DNA of 64,000 nt from PFJX01 sp044227325 (GTDB taxonomy: Bacteria; Pseudomonadota; Gammaproteobacteria; Burkholderiales; Thiobacillaceae). This document shows positions 17,243 through 26,606 of the stretch, one piece after another. The DNA lies in NCBI GenBank assembly GCA_044227325.1, contig JBGAFI010000007.1:161635-225634 (forward strand). The letters are read 5' to 3'. A program made the translations under genes and the position numbers. Position 1 is the stretch's first letter; each line of letters begins with the position of its first letter. The notes under the pieces were generated by a model. It was not told the DNA's origin. It saw only the letters and a list, made by a program, of their open reading frames with translations, and did not search any database.

Positions 17243-19326
17243 ATCTCGATCTGGGCGATGCCCTGCATACCTTTTTCGCGGAAAGCCGCGCCCTGCTCCA
17301 GGACATGGAGGAAGCGCTGTTGCGCCTGGAGGGCGCGCCGGACGACATGGAGGCCGTCAACGCCGTGTTCCGCGCCGCGCACACCATCAAGGGTTCCTCG
17401 GGGCTGTTCGCGCTGGACGACATCGTCGCCTTCACCCACAAGGCCGAGAACGTGTTGGACCGGCTACGCAACGGCGAACTGGCGCTCAAGGGGGATCTGA
17501 TCGGTCTTTTCCTGGCCTGCCGGGATCATATCGAGCGCCTGATCGACTTCACCGCGACGAGCACCGAGATCGACTCGGAGACCCGCGCGCACGGCGACAA
17601 GCTGGCCAGCCAACTGGGCAAGCTCATGAGCGGCGCCGCCGCCGACCTGCCCGCGGGCAAGGCGGCCTTGACGGGAAGCCTGGACTTGGGAAAGGGTGGC
17701 GACGACACCTGGCACATCTCCTTGCGTTTCTCGCAGGGCGTGCTGCGCAACGGCATGGACCCCCTGTCCTTCCTCCGCTATCTCGCCACCGTGGGCGAGG
17801 TCGTCCATCTCATCACCTTGGCGGATACCCTGCCTCCCGCGCACGGGATGGATCCCGAGTGCTGTTACCTGGGCTTCGAGATCCGCCTGCGCAGCGGCGC
17901 GGACAAGGCGAGCATCGAAGGCGTGTTCGAGTTCGTGCGCGATGACTGTTCCCTTTACATTCTTCCTCCGGGCAGCCGGGTCTTGGATTATCTCGCCCTG
18001 ATCGAGGCGTTGCCGGAAAACAATATCCGCCTGGGCGAGATACTGGTGGCTTGCGGCGCCCTGACCGCGCGGGAATTGGAAGAAAGCCTGGCCACCCAGA
18101 ACAGGGAAGCCGCGGCCGCCTCCAGCGAAGCGGGTTCCGCGTCCGGCGCGCACCGCCCCCTGGGAGAAATCATCGTCGAGCAGCAGATGCTGCAGCCGGA
18201 GGTGGTGGATGCGGCTTTGCAAAAGCAGAAGGACGCGCGTCACAAACAATCCCAGGAGACAAGATTCGTCCGGGTCCACGCCGACAAGCTGGACGGCCTC
18301 ATCAACCTGGTGGGAGAGCTGGTCATCGCCGGCGCCGGTGTCGGCCTCATGGCGTCCCGCTACAAGGACGGCACGCTGATCGAATCCGTGTCGGGCATGT
18401 CGCGTCTGGTGGAGGAAATCCGCGACGGCGCCATGCGTCTGCGCATGGTGGAAATCGGCGAGACCTTCAACCGCTTCCGCCGCGTGGTGCGCGATATGTC
18501 CAAGGAATTGGGCAAGGACATCGAACTGGAAATCGGCGGGGCCGAGACCGAGTTGGACAAGACCGTGGTGGAGAAGATCGGCGATCCGCTCACCCACCTT
18601 GTGCGCAACGCCATGGACCATGGCATCGAAGTGGCCGACACGCGCCTTGCGCTGGGCAAGTCCGCGCAAGGCAAGCTGCGGCTCAACGCGTTCCATGAAG
18701 CCGGTGGCATCGTCATCGAGGTATCCGACGATGGCGGCGGCCTGAACCGGGAACGCATCCTGGCCAAGGCGCGGGACAAGGGGCTGATCCAGGATGGCGA
18801 CAATCCGGCCGACCGGGATGTCTGGAATCTGATCTTCGAACCCGGCTTCTCCACCGCCGAGCAGGTGAGCAACCTCTCCGGACGCGGCGTGGGCATGGAC
18901 GTCGTGAGACGCAACATCGAAGCGCTGCGCGGCACGGTGGAGATCGAAAGCCGGGCAGGGCAGGGCTCGACTTTCCGCATCCGCCTGCCGCTCACCCTCG
19001 CCATCATCGACGGCTTCCTCATGGGGGTGGCCGACAGCCATTACGTGGTGCCCCTGGACATGGTGCTGGAGTGCGTGGAAATGAACACACCCAGTGACAG
19101 CGGCGAGGGCAGCGATTATCTCAATCTGCGTGGCGAGGTTCTGCCCCTGTTGCGCCTGAAAGGTGAGTTCCAGGCGGTCATCAAGCCCCTGGGCAAGCTG
19201 TTTGAACAGATCCGGGGCATTTCCGGCTCGACCATCCTGGGCTCGGGCGAAGTCGCCCTGGTTCTGGATGTTCCCACTTTGCTGGATGAGGCGGCCCGGG
19301 TCGGCTCATCGGGCGTGACGGTTTGA
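17239..19326 (+). CDS. cheA: Chemotaxis histidine kinase CheA with internal MshEN-like repeats
   Basis: This 695-residue kinase has an N-terminal Hpt domain with phosphorylated His48 in AAHTIKGSSG; a middle region of about residues 145-250 of P2-like character; two tandem units at about 264-287 (RLGEILVACGALTARELEES) and 307-330 (PLGEIIVEQQMLQ) resembling the MshEN/GspE N-terminal repeat; the P3 dimerisation helix (LINLVGELVIAGAGVG); an HATPase domain (HLVRNAMDHGIE, DDGGGLNRERI, GRGVGMDVV); and a CheW-like domain to the end. It phosphorylates CheY and CheB. The MshEN-like part is unusual and could bind a nucleotide; this is inferred from the repeat pattern only. Confidence 0.92.
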   Translation: MNLDLGDALHTFFAESRALLQDMEEALLRLEGAPDDMEAVNAVFRAAHTIKGSSGLFALDDIVAFTHKAENVLDRLRNGELALKGDLIGLFLACRDHIERLIDFTATSTEIDSETRAHGDKLASQLGKLMSGAAADLPAGKAALTGSLDLGKGGDDTWHISLRFSQGVLRNGMDPLSFLRYLATVGEVVHLITLADTLPPAHGMDPECCYLGFEIRLRSGADKASIEGVFEFVRDDCSLYILPPGSRVLDYLALIEALPENNIRLGEILVACGALTARELEESLATQNREAAAASSEAGSASGAHRPLGEIIVEQQMLQPEVVDAALQKQKDARHKQSQETRFVRVHADKLDGLINLVGELVIAGAGVGLMASRYKDGTLIESVSGMSRLVEEIRDGAMRLRMVEIGETFNRFRRVVRDMSKELGKDIELEIGGAETELDKTVVEKIGDPLTHLVRNAMDHGIEVADTRLALGKSAQGKLRLNAFHEAGGIVIEVSDDGGGLNRERILAKARDKGLIQDGDNPADRDVWNLIFEPGFSTAEQVSNLSGRGVGMDVVRRNIEALRGTVEIESRAGQGSTFRIRLPLTLAIIDGFLMGVADSHYVVPLDMVLECVEMNTPSDSGEGSDYLNLRGEVLPLLRLKGEFQAVIKPLGKLFEQIRGISGSTILGSGEVALVLDVPTLLDEAARVGSSGVTV

Positions 19327-19358
19327 TATCGACTGTGTTTATTCAAGGAGAAAAAACC

Positions 19359-20984
19359 ATGTTTAGCAATATGAAGATCGGTATGCGCCTGGGGCTAGGT
19401 TTCGGCTTGGTGGTGTTCCTGCTCGCGGTGGTCGCCTTCCTTGGCATCACCCGCCTGTCCGACATCAACGATAAGCTCGACAACGTCGTCAACGACAAAT
19501 ATCCCAAGACGGTTTGGGCCAACAACGTCATCGGCAACATCAACTTGATCGCCCGCTCCCTGCGCAACGGCATCCTAAACATTGAAAACAAGGAGCGCGT
19601 CAAGCAAGAGATGGAACGCATCGGCGAGGCACGGAAGAACATCAAGGAAAACATCGACAAGCTCGACGAGAAGGTCAAGAGCGACGAAGGCAAGGCGCTC
19701 ATGAAGGATCTGCAGACCGTGCGCGCGGACAACGTGGCCAGCCAGGACAAACTGGTCAGATTGATCGATGAAGGCAACCGCCAGGAGGCGATGAATTTGC
19801 TGACCGGCGATTACCGCGGGCAGCAAAAGGCTTACTTCGATGCGATCAATAAGCTTTTGTCCTACCAGAGCCAACTCATGGAGGAGTCCGGCAAAGAGGC
19901 GGCCATGGCCTATAGCACCGGGCGCACGCTGATGCTGACCTTGGCGCTGATCGCGATCGGCATCGCCGCGGGGATCGCCTTCTGGGTCACCCGCTCCATC
20001 ACCAATCCGCTGAAAGTGGCGGTGGATGTCGCCAACCAATTGGCCGAGGGTGATCTGAGCGCCAGAATCGAGGTGAACAGCAAGGACGAGACCGGCCTGC
20101 TGCTAGGCGCGATGCGCTCCATGGTGGCCAAACTGTCCCAGATCATCACCGAAGTGAGGAGCGCCTCGGACAATCTTTCCTCCGCATCGGAGGAAGTGTC
20201 CGCGACCGCGCAAAACTTGTCCCAGGGCGCCTCGGAACAGGCCGCCAGCGTCGAGGAGACCTCCGCGTCCATCGAACAGATGAGCGCGTCCATCGCCCAG
20301 AACACCGAGAACGCCAAGGTCACCGACAGCATGGCGACGAAATCCTCCAAGGAGGCCGTCGAGGGTGGCGAAGCGGTGAAGCAGACCGTGACCGCCATGA
20401 AGTCCATCGCGGGCAAGATCGGCATCATCGACGACATCGCCTACCAGACCAACCTGCTGGCCCTGAACGCGGCCATCGAGGCGGCCCGCGCCGGCGAACA
20501 CGGCAAGGGCTTCGCGGTGGTCGCCGCCGAGGTGAGAAAGCTCGCCGAGCGCAGCCAGGTCGCGGCCCAGGAGATCGGCGAACTGGCCGGAGGGTCCGTG
20601 GACATGGCCGAGCGCGCAGGCAGGCTGCTGGACGAGATGGTGCCTTCCATCAAGAAGACCTCGGATCTGGTCCAGGAAATCACCGCCGCCAGCGAGGAAC
20701 AGGCCAGCGGAGTGGGGCAGGTGAATACCGCCATGAGCCAGCTCAACCAGGCAACCCAGCAGAACGCCAGCGCCTCGGAAGAACTCGCCGCCACGGCTGA
20801 GGAAATGAGCGGCCAGGCCGAGCAGTTGCAGCAGCTCATGAGCTTCTTCCGAGTGGGTGAACAGGCGGCTGTCGGCGTGCGGAATACTTCGGCGAAGAGC
20901 TCGACCTCGCCCATCAAGAAACTCGCCCAGGCCGTGAAATCCGCCGCTGAACCCATGGGTGAAGCCGAATTCGTGCGCTTCTGA
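19359..20984 (+). CDS. Methyl-accepting chemotaxis receptor with four-helix-bundle sensor
   Basis: This 541-residue transmembrane receptor has TM1 near residues 9-30, a periplasmic four-helix-bundle-type domain (NVVNDKYPKTVWANNVIGNI onward), TM2 near 190-210, a HAMP linker (TRSITNPLKVAVDVANQLAEGDLSARI) and a signalling domain with tip IIDDIAYQTNLLALNAAIEAARAGEHGKGFAVVAAEVRK. The last five residues EFVRF fit the aromatic-x-x-aromatic tail that docks CheR/CheD-type enzymes. I chose the ATG 8 bases after AAGGAG rather than an earlier in-frame ATG. It is clearly the membrane input for the CheA encoded upstream. Confidence 0.93.
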   Translation: MFSNMKIGMRLGLGFGLVVFLLAVVAFLGITRLSDINDKLDNVVNDKYPKTVWANNVIGNINLIARSLRNGILNIENKERVKQEMERIGEARKNIKENIDKLDEKVKSDEGKALMKDLQTVRADNVASQDKLVRLIDEGNRQEAMNLLTGDYRGQQKAYFDAINKLLSYQSQLMEESGKEAAMAYSTGRTLMLTLALIAIGIAAGIAFWVTRSITNPLKVAVDVANQLAEGDLSARIEVNSKDETGLLLGAMRSMVAKLSQIITEVRSASDNLSSASEEVSATAQNLSQGASEQAASVEETSASIEQMSASIAQNTENAKVTDSMATKSSKEAVEGGEAVKQTVTAMKSIAGKIGIIDDIAYQTNLLALNAAIEAARAGEHGKGFAVVAAEVRKLAERSQVAAQEIGELAGGSVDMAERAGRLLDEMVPSIKKTSDLVQEITAASEEQASGVGQVNTAMSQLNQATQQNASASEELAATAEEMSGQAEQLQQLMSFFRVGEQAAVGVRNTSAKSSTSPIKKLAQAVKSAAEPMGEAEFVRF

Positions 20985-20997
20985 ACGGGAGGCCGCG

Positions 20998-21540
20998 ATG
21001 AATGCCCTAGTCAAAGCCTCGCATCACTCGCCGGCGGCGAATGCCGACCAAGACATACAGCAATATCTGACCTTCATGCTGGGTGGGGAGGTCTTCGCCA
21101 TCGGCATCCTGCACATCAAGGAGATCATCGAGTACGGGCAGTTGACCAGCGTGCCCATGATGCCCGAGTTCATTCGTGGAGTGATCAACCTGCGCGGGGC
21201 GGTGGTGCCGGTGGTGGATCTGGCCAGCCGCTTCGGCGGCAAGCCGAGCCAGGTCACCCGGCGCAGTTGCATCGTCATCCTGGAACTGACCTGCGAGGAG
21301 GAAATCCAGGTGATCGGCGTCGTGGTGGACGCGGTCAACGAGGTGCTGGAGATCGCGGGCTCGGAGATCGAGCCGCCGCCCAGCTTCGGCACCCGCATCA
21401 GGACCGATTTCATCCTAGGCATGGGCAAGGTCCAGGAACGTTTCGTGATCATCCTGAACGTGAACAACGTGCTCTCCACCGAGGATCTGCTGATTCTCGG
21501 CAGGGCGGCGACAGGCGGCGGCTACGAGGCGGCCGCCTGA
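20998..21540 (+). CDS. cheW: Chemotaxis coupling protein CheW
   Basis: This 180-residue CheW fold (LTFMLGGEVFAIGILHIKEII, FIRGVINLRGAVVPVVDLASRFG, VVVDAVNEVLEI) links receptors to CheA. The C-terminal tail RAATGGGYEAAA is not conserved. The start with GGGAGG is 13 bases after the receptor stop. It is followed by a 123-bp gap, the only sizeable one inside the operon. Confidence 0.93.
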   Translation: MNALVKASHHSPAANADQDIQQYLTFMLGGEVFAIGILHIKEIIEYGQLTSVPMMPEFIRGVINLRGAVVPVVDLASRFGGKPSQVTRRSCIVILELTCEEEIQVIGVVVDAVNEVLEIAGSEIEPPPSFGTRIRTDFILGMGKVQERFVIILNVNNVLSTEDLLILGRAATGGGYEAAA

Positions 21541-21663
21541 GTCCGCCGCCTGAGTCGGCGAAATCGCTACACGCCACGGCGGCGAAGGTTTGCCGCCGGC
21601 TGCGGAAGCGCCTTGGCCTTGATGGGTGAAATCCCCGCATGTCGGACAACGAAAACGGAACGA

Positions 21664-22464
21664 ATGCTTAATACCTCATTGAAAGACGACGAGTTCGCCC
21701 ACTTCCAACAGATGATCCACAGGATCGCCGGCATCAGCATGTCGCCCGCGAAGAAGGCCCTGGTCGCCGGGCGTCTGGCGAAGCGGCTGCGACATCATGG
21801 ACTGGATGACTACGGGGATTACTTCCAATTGCTGTCCCAGCACCGGGAGGAGCTGCAAGTTGCGGTGGATCTGCTCACCACCAACGAGACCTATTTCTTC
21901 CGTGAACCCAGGCATTTCGATTTTCTGCGCGACCAGGTCCTGTCCCGGCATCCCCGGGAACGCGGTTTCCGGGTCTGGAGCGCGGCCTGCTCCAGCGGCG
22001 AGGAACCCTACACCTTGGCCATGGTGCTGGCGGACCGGCTGGGGGACTCGAGCTGGGAGGTTTTCGCTTCCGACATCAGTACCCAGGTGCTGGAAAAGGC
22101 GCGCCTGGGCAGATATCCCATGGAACGCGCGCGCGGCATGCCGCCGGCCTTCCTGCGAACGCATTGTCTGAAGGGCGTGGGCAGCATGGAAGGGCAGATT
22201 CTCGTCGACCCGGCCTTGCGCAATCGCGTCCATTTTGCCCAGATCAATCTCAACGAGCCGTTGCCGGATGTCGGTGAATTCGACGCGATCTTCCTGCGCA
22301 ATGTGATGATCTATTTCCAGGCCGATACCAAGCGACAAGTCGTGGCGCGCTTGCTGGCGAAGCTCAGGCGCGGCGGAGTTCTTTTCGTCGGCCACTCGGA
22401 GAGTCTCAATGGCCTGGCCGATGGGCTGGAATGCCTGGCGCCCTCGGTCTACCGCAAGCCATGA
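21664..22464 (+). CDS. cheR: Chemotaxis protein methyltransferase CheR
   Basis: This 266-residue SAM-dependent enzyme methylates receptor glutamates. It has the N-terminal helical domain with LTTNETYFFREPRHFDFL and the SAM-binding loop RVWSAACSSGEEPYTLAM, then FASDIS and FLRNVMIYF. It has no C-terminal TPR. I use the ATG before LNTSLKDDEF; an in-frame ATG 51 bases upstream is less likely. The stop overlaps the cheD start. Confidence 0.93.
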   Translation: MLNTSLKDDEFAHFQQMIHRIAGISMSPAKKALVAGRLAKRLRHHGLDDYGDYFQLLSQHREELQVAVDLLTTNETYFFREPRHFDFLRDQVLSRHPRERGFRVWSAACSSGEEPYTLAMVLADRLGDSSWEVFASDISTQVLEKARLGRYPMERARGMPPAFLRTHCLKGVGSMEGQILVDPALRNRVHFAQINLNEPLPDVGEFDAIFLRNVMIYFQADTKRQVVARLLAKLRRGGVLFVGHSESLNGLADGLECLAPSVYRKP

Positions 22465-22988
22465 ACAAACCCCGCAACGTCATCGAGATATTCCTTCAGC
22501 CGGGAGACTTGTGGTTCGGCGACCAACATACGCGCATCCGCACCATTCTGGGTTCCTGCGTGTCGATCGTGCTCTGGCATCCCAGCCGGCGCATCGGTGG
22601 CATGTGCCATTACATGTTGCCCAGCCGGGCGGGTAAGCACGGCGCCGATCTGGATGGACGCTATGGGGACGAAGCCCTCGCGCTGCTTGCCAGGGAGATC
22701 CACGCCGTCCACGGCCGGCTTCAGGATTTCGAGGTCAAGCTGTTCGGCGGCGGCCGCATGTTCCGGCACGCCTACTGCGAGATGAAGCACTGCGCGGGCC
22801 ATGTGCACGAGCGCAACATCGAGGCGGCGCGGGCCATGGTGTCGCGCCATGGCCTGCGCATCAAGGCCGAGCATCTCGGTGGAGACGGGCACCGGCAGGT
22901 CGTTTTCGATATCTGGAGCGGCAATGCCTGGCTTAAACATACGCCCTTGCCGGTGGACGCCCGTTGCCAGTTCAAGGAAGTCCCATGA
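22461..22988 (+). CDS. cheD: Chemoreceptor glutamine deamidase CheD
   Basis: This 175-residue protein deamidates receptor glutamines. Catalytic Cys33 lies in TILGSCVSI and His50 in GGMCHYMLP, and the glycine-rich KLFGGGRMF follows. Its ATG overlaps the cheR stop and its stop overlaps the cheB ATG, so cheR, cheD and cheB are coupled, consistent with joint control of receptor adaptation. Confidence 0.94.
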   Translation: MNKPRNVIEIFLQPGDLWFGDQHTRIRTILGSCVSIVLWHPSRRIGGMCHYMLPSRAGKHGADLDGRYGDEALALLAREIHAVHGRLQDFEVKLFGGGRMFRHAYCEMKHCAGHVHERNIEAARAMVSRHGLRIKAEHLGGDGHRQVVFDIWSGNAWLKHTPLPVDARCQFKEVP

Positions 22989-24049
22989 AGCCTATCCGAG
23001 TCATGGTGGTGGACGACTCCGCCACGGTGCGCCAGGTGCTTTCCGCCGTGCTTTCCTCGGTGCCGGACATCCAGGTGACCGGCGTCGCATCGGACCCCTT
23101 GTTCGCCCTGGAAAAAATGAATCGGGACTGGCCCGACGTGGTGGTGCTGGATGTGGAAATGCCGCGCATGGACGGCATCACCTTCCTGAAAAAGCTCATG
23201 GCCGAACGGCCCACGCCGGTGGTCATCTGCTCCTCCCTGACCGAGGCGGGCACGGCCACCGCCATGCAGGCGCTCTCGTTCGGCGCGGTCGGCATCGTCA
23301 CCAAACCACGCGTGGGGCTAAGGCAATTCCTGGTGGATTCGGGCCGGGATATCGTTTCCTCCGTGCGCGCCGCCGCCTCGTCCAAAGTGCGCCGTCTGGC
23401 GGCGGCACCGCTTGTCCCGCCCAGGCTCGGCCTGGACGCGATCCCCGCCGGTCCGGCCTCGGCCATGGCCGAGACCACGGACAAGGTGGTGGCCATCGGC
23501 GCCTCCACCGGGGGCACGCAGGCGCTGGAAACCGTGCTGGCCGCCTTGCCGCGGGTCTGCCCGGGCATCGTCATCGTCCAGCATATGCCCGAGAAATTCA
23601 CCGCCGCGTTTGCCGCGCGCCTGGAAAGCGTGTGCGCGATCGAAGTGCGCGAGGCGAGGCATGGCGACCGTGTCTTGCAGGGGAGGGCGCTCATCGCGCC
23701 CGGCGGCCGCCATCTTCAACTCAAACGCAGTGGCGCCCAATACCATGTGGATGTGATCGACGGGCCGCCGGTGAACCGGCATCGCCCATCCGTGGATGTG
23801 CTGTTCCGCTCCGCCGCGCGCTGTGCCGCCGGCAACGCCATGGGCGTGATCATGACCGGCATGGGCGACGACGGCGCGCGCGGCATGAAGGAAATGCGCG
23901 ATGCGGGCGCCATCACGCTGGCCCAGGACGAGCCGAGTTGCGTGGTTTACGGCATGCCCAAGGAGGCGGTCAAACTGGGTGGCGTGGCGAAGAGCATCCC
24001 CCTCTGCGCCATCGCTCGGGAAATCGACCGCTATGGAGGCGGCGCCTGA
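22985..24049 (+). CDS. cheB: Protein-glutamate methylesterase CheB
   Basis: This 354-residue protein has a receiver with phosphoacceptor Asp56 in VVVLDVEMPRMDG and a C-terminal methylesterase with Ser174 in IGASTGGT, His200 in VQHMPEKF and Asp296 in TGMGDDG. It removes methyl groups added by CheR once phosphorylated by CheA. All catalytic residues are intact. Confidence 0.95.
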   Translation: MKPIRVMVVDDSATVRQVLSAVLSSVPDIQVTGVASDPLFALEKMNRDWPDVVVLDVEMPRMDGITFLKKLMAERPTPVVICSSLTEAGTATAMQALSFGAVGIVTKPRVGLRQFLVDSGRDIVSSVRAAASSKVRRLAAAPLVPPRLGLDAIPAGPASAMAETTDKVVAIGASTGGTQALETVLAALPRVCPGIVIVQHMPEKFTAAFAARLESVCAIEVREARHGDRVLQGRALIAPGGRHLQLKRSGAQYHVDVIDGPPVNRHRPSVDVLFRSAARCAAGNAMGVIMTGMGDDGARGMKEMRDAGAITLAQDEPSCVVYGMPKEAVKLGGVAKSIPLCAIAREIDRYGGGA

Positions 24050-24059
24050 GCGCCGCGCC

Positions 24060-26606
24060 ATGCTGAACACGGAAACGCTGGATCCGCCGGGCACGCCGGC
24101 GACCTGCTGCGTCGGCGGCATCCGCTCGGACTGGATCGGGCGGCTCGGCCTATTCCTGCTGCTGTTTGCGATCCCGCTATGGCTCTGGCGGATGCTTTCT
24201 GATCCGGTGCAGACGGTTCCCTTTGCGCTATACCTGCCATTCCACAGTTTGGTGGAGGTGTTCGCGGTCGTCGTCGCGGCCATGATTTTCGTGACCGGCT
24301 GGCATGTCCGTGATGAACGGCGGCCCGCCGCTTCCGTCATGCTGGCGTGCGCGTTCCTGTCGGTGGGGTTGATGGATCTGGCGCATTTCTTGTCCTACGA
24401 AGGAATGGCCGCCTTCATCACGCCCAATACCCCTCACAAAGGCATCGTGTTCTGGCTGGCTGCCCGTTACGCGGCCGCGCTTGCCTTGCTGGCCTATATC
24501 GCGATGTCCGGGAACCCGCGCCAGGGATCCTTACCCATGACGCTCCTCGCGGGCAGTCTGGCGCTTTCCGCGACCATATTCGCGGTGGGCATTTGGCACC
24601 CCCATTGGGTACCCAGCACCTTCGTCACCGGCCAAGGGCTGACTCCATTCAAACTGTTCGCCGAGTCCGGCGTGGCGCTCATCGGCTTGATCACGCTGGC
24701 TTTGTTCCACCGGCGGCGCAAGGCCTTGCAAGGGGTTTGCCTTCCGGCGCTGGGTTACGCGTTGGCCTTGATGTTGGCGAGCGAGCTGTTTTTCATGATC
24801 TACAGCCATGTGACGGACATGAGCAATGTCGTCGGCCACATATACAAAGTCCTCGCGTATCTCTTTTTGTACCGCGCCTTGTTTCTGGACAACGTGCGGA
24901 CGCCCATCGACCGCTTGCGGCAAGCCCGGAGCGTCGTGTCGGAAAGCGAGCGGCGTCATCTCGCCCTGTTGGAGACCGCGCCGGATGCCATCCTGGTCAT
25001 CGACGGCGCCGGCAGCATCCAGATGGTGAATGAGCGTCTGGAGAAGATGTTCGGGTACTCCCGGGAGGAGTTGCTGGGCAGGAACATGGACATGCTGGTA
25101 CCGGTGAAATACCGGGACAAACACCGGGACCATCAGCGAAGTTACCTGGACAATCCCGATTTCCGCCCGATGGCCGGCAAGGAGGATCTGGCCGGCCGGC
25201 GCAAGGACGGCGTGGAATTGCCCGTGGATATTTCATTGAGCTCTTTCCAGTGCAGCGAAGGCGTGCAAATCACCGCGTTCATCCGCGATGTCACCGATCG
25301 GCGGCGCATAGAAGCCGACCTGCGGCACCGGGCGACCCACGACAGTTTGACCGGCCTGCCCAACCGCGCGCTGTTCCAGGATCGCCTCGCCCAGGCCATG
25401 GTCCAGGCTCAGCGCCATCAGCGCCTGGTCGCGGTGATCCTCTTGGATATCGACAATTTCAAGTCGTTCAACGACGGCTGGGGACACAACCAGGGCGACC
25501 AGTTGATCCGCGAGCTTGCACGCCGGCTCTGCGAAGTGCTGCGGCCCGACGATACCGTGGCGCGTCTCGGCGGCGACGAATTCATGCTCCTGTTGTCGGA
25601 TTTGGGGCACATGGAAGATGTGGGCCGGGTCACGGAAAAAATCCAGCAGGTGTTCGCCAAGCCGTTTCGCATCGCCAACAGCGAGGTCTTCGCCAACTCG
25701 AGCATGGGGATCACCCTGTATCCGATGGATGGCGACGACGTGTCCACCTTGATACGCAATGCGGATGTAGCCATGTATCGGGCCAAGTCGGAAGGGCGGG
25801 GCGGTGTTCGCTATTTCACGCGCGATCTGAACACGCTCATGCGTGAAAACCTGCTCTTGCAGACCCGCCTGCGCCACGCGGTTGAAGCGGACGAACTCGA
25901 GCTTCACTACCAGCCAAAGCTGAATTTAAAAACCAACGAAATTAGTGGTGTCGAGGCACTTCTTCGTTGGAGTCCCGAGGAGTTGGGGCCGATAAGCCCG
26001 TCCCGATTCATCCCAGTGGCCGAGGCGAACGGCCTCATCATCGAAATCGGCGCCTGGGCGCTGAAAACCGCATGCCGCCAAATCAGCACCTGGGTCTTGG
26101 CGGGTAGGCCGACCAAGGTGGCCGTGAACATATCGGTCCACCAATTCCGGCATCAGAACATTGTCGAGGTCATTGGAAATTGCCTCGCCGCGACCGGCGC
26201 TCCCGCATCCTTGCTGGAACTCGAATTGACGGAAAGCGCGTTGATGGAAGATCCGGAAGCCAACGCGATCGTGCTGGCCGAACTGGAAAGGATGGGCGTG
26301 ACGATCTCCATCGACGACTTCGGCACCGGCTACTCGTCCATGGCTTACCTGAAAAACCTCCCCATCCACAAACTCAAAATCGATCAGACCTTCATCAAGG
26401 ATGTGGTCGACGACCCCAAATCCGCCGCCATCGTGTGTGGACTCGTCACGTTGGCGCACAGCCTGGGCATCAGCGTGGTGGCGGAAGGGGTCGAGAGGGA
26501 AGCGCAAAAGGCATTTCTGATCGGCTGCGACTGCGACGAGATGCAGGGATGGCTGCTGAGCAAAGCCGTCCCGCCTGAACAATGCATGAAGATCATGTTG
26601 GCTTAA
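24060..26606 (+). CDS. MASE3-type membrane PAS-GGDEF-EAL protein
   Basis: This protein of about 848 residues has an N-terminal MASE3-like block of about seven transmembrane helices (PFHSLVEVFAVVVAAMIF, MDLAHFLSYEGM), a PAS domain (LLETAPDAILVIDGAG), a GGDEF domain near residues 503-507 with an I-site RPDD five residues upstream, and an EAL domain (EALLRW, NISVHQF, LELTESALMED, IDDFGTGYSS, VAEGVE). Both c-di-GMP synthesis and breakdown motifs look intact, so the sign of its activity cannot be predicted. It follows cheB by a few bases and probably belongs to the operon. ATG codons at 24033 and 24060 are both possible; no clear ribosome site decides. Confidence 0.9.
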   Translation: MLNTETLDPPGTPATCCVGGIRSDWIGRLGLFLLLFAIPLWLWRMLSDPVQTVPFALYLPFHSLVEVFAVVVAAMIFVTGWHVRDERRPAASVMLACAFLSVGLMDLAHFLSYEGMAAFITPNTPHKGIVFWLAARYAAALALLAYIAMSGNPRQGSLPMTLLAGSLALSATIFAVGIWHPHWVPSTFVTGQGLTPFKLFAESGVALIGLITLALFHRRRKALQGVCLPALGYALALMLASELFFMIYSHVTDMSNVVGHIYKVLAYLFLYRALFLDNVRTPIDRLRQARSVVSESERRHLALLETAPDAILVIDGAGSIQMVNERLEKMFGYSREELLGRNMDMLVPVKYRDKHRDHQRSYLDNPDFRPMAGKEDLAGRRKDGVELPVDISLSSFQCSEGVQITAFIRDVTDRRRIEADLRHRATHDSLTGLPNRALFQDRLAQAMVQAQRHQRLVAVILLDIDNFKSFNDGWGHNQGDQLIRELARRLCEVLRPDDTVARLGGDEFMLLLSDLGHMEDVGRVTEKIQQVFAKPFRIANSEVFANSSMGITLYPMDGDDVSTLIRNADVAMYRAKSEGRGGVRYFTRDLNTLMRENLLLQTRLRHAVEADELELHYQPKLNLKTNEISGVEALLRWSPEELGPISPSRFIPVAEANGLIIEIGAWALKTACRQISTWVLAGRPTKVAVNISVHQFRHQNIVEVIGNCLAATGAPASLLELELTESALMEDPEANAIVLAELERMGVTISIDDFGTGYSSMAYLKNLPIHKLKIDQTFIKDVVDDPKSAAIVCGLVTLAHSLGISVVAEGVEREAQKAFLIGCDCDEMQGWLLSKAVPPEQCMKIMLA

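Noticed and set aside
21541..21663. Extra small gene in the gap between cheW and cheR
   Set aside because: No frame with a ribosome site and family features was found. The gap is GC-rich and unremarkable.
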